NCBI RefSeq assembly: GCF_027118995.1
Contig: NZ_CP098242.1
Location: 1,488,001 to 1,552,000 of the forward strand
Direction: 5' to 3'
DNA: 64,000 bases
DNA from: Oxalobacter vibrioformis
Lineage (GTDB): Bacteria; Pseudomonadota; Gammaproteobacteria; Burkholderiales; Burkholderiaceae_D
Positions within the stretch are counted from its first letter, which is position 1, and each line of letters opens with the position of its first letter. Under the pieces are notes generated by a model. The model did not search any database. It saw only the letters and a list, made by a program, of their open reading frames with translations, and was not told the DNA's origin. Positions 63,309-64,000 of the stretch are shown here, one piece after another. The translations under genes were made by a program, and so were the position numbers.

Positions 63309-64000
63309 TTATACAACAATATTGACCAATCTGCCAGGAACGACAATTACCTTTTTCGGGGAGCCGGTGATGAATTTTGCCACGCTTTCGCTGGCCAGTG
63401 CTGTTGCCTCAATGGTTGCCTTGTCTGCATCCTTGGCAATACGCATATTGCCGCGCAGCTTGCCGTTGACCTGGATGACCATGTCAATTTCATCCTGTTC
63501 CAGTGCTGCCGTATCGACCTGCGGCCATGGCGCATCGAGAATTTCTCCCCGGGTTTTCACGTATCCCAGATCCTGCCACAGGATGCAGGTGATATGGGGC
63601 ACGATCGGGTACAGTACCCGCAGGAAAATGGAAAAACATTCCCGGACAACGGCATGGGATGCGCCGGAATCATCCAGTTTCGCACCCTCAAGGGTATTTA
63701 ACATGATCATGCTGGCGGAAACAACGGTGTTGTATTGTATGCGCGCATAATCATGATTGGCCTGCTGCAGGACCTGGTGAATCCGGAAACGGATATTTTT
63801 GTGTGTGTCCGGCAAATCAGCCGGTATCTCGTCTGAGCCGCCAGCAATCGCCTGGGCATTGGCATAGGCATAAGTCCAGACGCGGCGCAGGAAGCGCTGG
63901 GCACCTTCCACACCGGTGCCGGACCATTCCAGTGTCTGCTCGGGCGGTGAGGCAAACATGGTGAAAAGACGAGCCGTGTCTGCGCCATACTGTTCAATCT
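63309..64000 (-). CDS. leuS: Leucyl-tRNA synthetase, C-terminal part (5' end outside the window)
   Basis: The reading frame is open to the right edge and ends at 63309. It shows '[27 protein letters not shown]' (in pieces), which follows the KMSKS domain in LeuRS and begins the anticodon-binding domain. '[18 protein letters not shown]' (about 138-155 of the visible 216 after the first Met) and the small C-terminal domain 'VQVNGKLRG'-like '[14 protein letters not shown]' also match. The catalytic domain lies outside the window. Followed by lptE. Confidence 0.96.
   Translation of the reverse strand, partial: IEQYGADTARLFTMFASPPEQTLEWSGTGVEGAQRFLRRVWTYAYANAQAIAGGSDEIPADLPDTHKNIRFRIHQVLQQANHDYARIQYNTVVSASMIMLNTLEGAKLDDSGASHAVVRECFSIFLRVLYPIVPHITCILWQDLGYVKTRGEILDAPWPQVDTAALEQDEIDMVIQVNGKLRGNMRIAKDADKATIEATALASESVAKFITGSPKKVIVVPGRLVNIVV

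Noticed and set aside
1..64000. CRISPR arrays, rRNA operons, prophage, toxin-antitoxin or defence gene cassettes
   Set aside because: No regularly spaced repeats, rRNA, integrase, phage structural or recognised defence proteins were found in either strand.

Overview
The window looks like a chromosomal stretch of a Burkholderiales betaproteobacterium. The core gene orders leuS-lptE-holA-proA, lolB-ispE-tRNA-prs-rplY-pth, ptsN-hprK-rapZ and hslVU are typical of that order. Base composition is near 50% G+C by eye, low for the order. The lineage that comes to mind is Oxalobacteraceae, perhaps Oxalobacter, but this is inferred from recall and was not tested. The sequence is almost fully coding; no stretch above about 300 bases lacks a gene.

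Layout: (1) 1-9.2 kb is a surface-glycan locus. Its first 5.4 kb is visibly AT-rich: a glycosyltransferase tail cut by the window edge, two methyltransferases, an exostosin-like transferase, a GT-A transferase, a GT11 fucosyltransferase and a GT2 enzyme. Two paralogous GT4 enzymes and the phosphomannomutase manB follow. (2) 9.2-20 kb holds a lipoprotein, two small orphan genes, prfC, a sugar acetyltransferase, rsmE, the central-carbon pair tkt-gap, a GNAT protein, a nitroreductase and hslVU. (3) 20-34 kb holds rep, slyX, pth, rplY, prs, tRNA-Gln, ispE, lolB, mutY, rapZ, hprK, ptsN, queF and ilvA. (4) 34-43.5 kb holds a yqaA-like gene, a HIT protein, ubiE, a Tim44-like gene, ubiB, a sodium:solute symporter, an FmdB-like zinc ribbon, aspS, nudB and a parvulin isomerase. 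(5) 43.7-52 kb is an oligopeptide-uptake operon: binding protein, exported M3 oligopeptidase, two permeases, fused double ATPase, then yaeQ. (6) 52-64 kb holds an esterase, mog, darP, pmbA, a secreted XAC2610-like protein, a complete PABA branch (fused pabAB plus a pabC-like gene), rlmL, proA, holA, lptE and the 3' part of leuS.

How genes work together: ManB makes mannose-1-phosphate, which can lead to GDP-mannose and GDP-fucose for the fucosyltransferase. Tkt and Gap sit in central carbon metabolism. PtsN, HprK and RapZ form a regulatory phosphotransfer and envelope-precursor module. The peptide operon would capture, cut and import peptides.

Points most worth a second look: a run of eight G that throws the M3 oligopeptidase out of frame near its C terminus; an 84-bp MITE-like element flanked by TTAA between hprK and rapZ; a terminator stem split by a 48-bp insert resembling IS3-family ends; a GNAT gene whose conserved N-terminal part lacks a normal start codon; a pair of DnaA-box matches; an OppC-type permease with a large inserted periplasmic loop; and the transferred glycan locus. 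I did not find a clear-cut new defence or mobile system.
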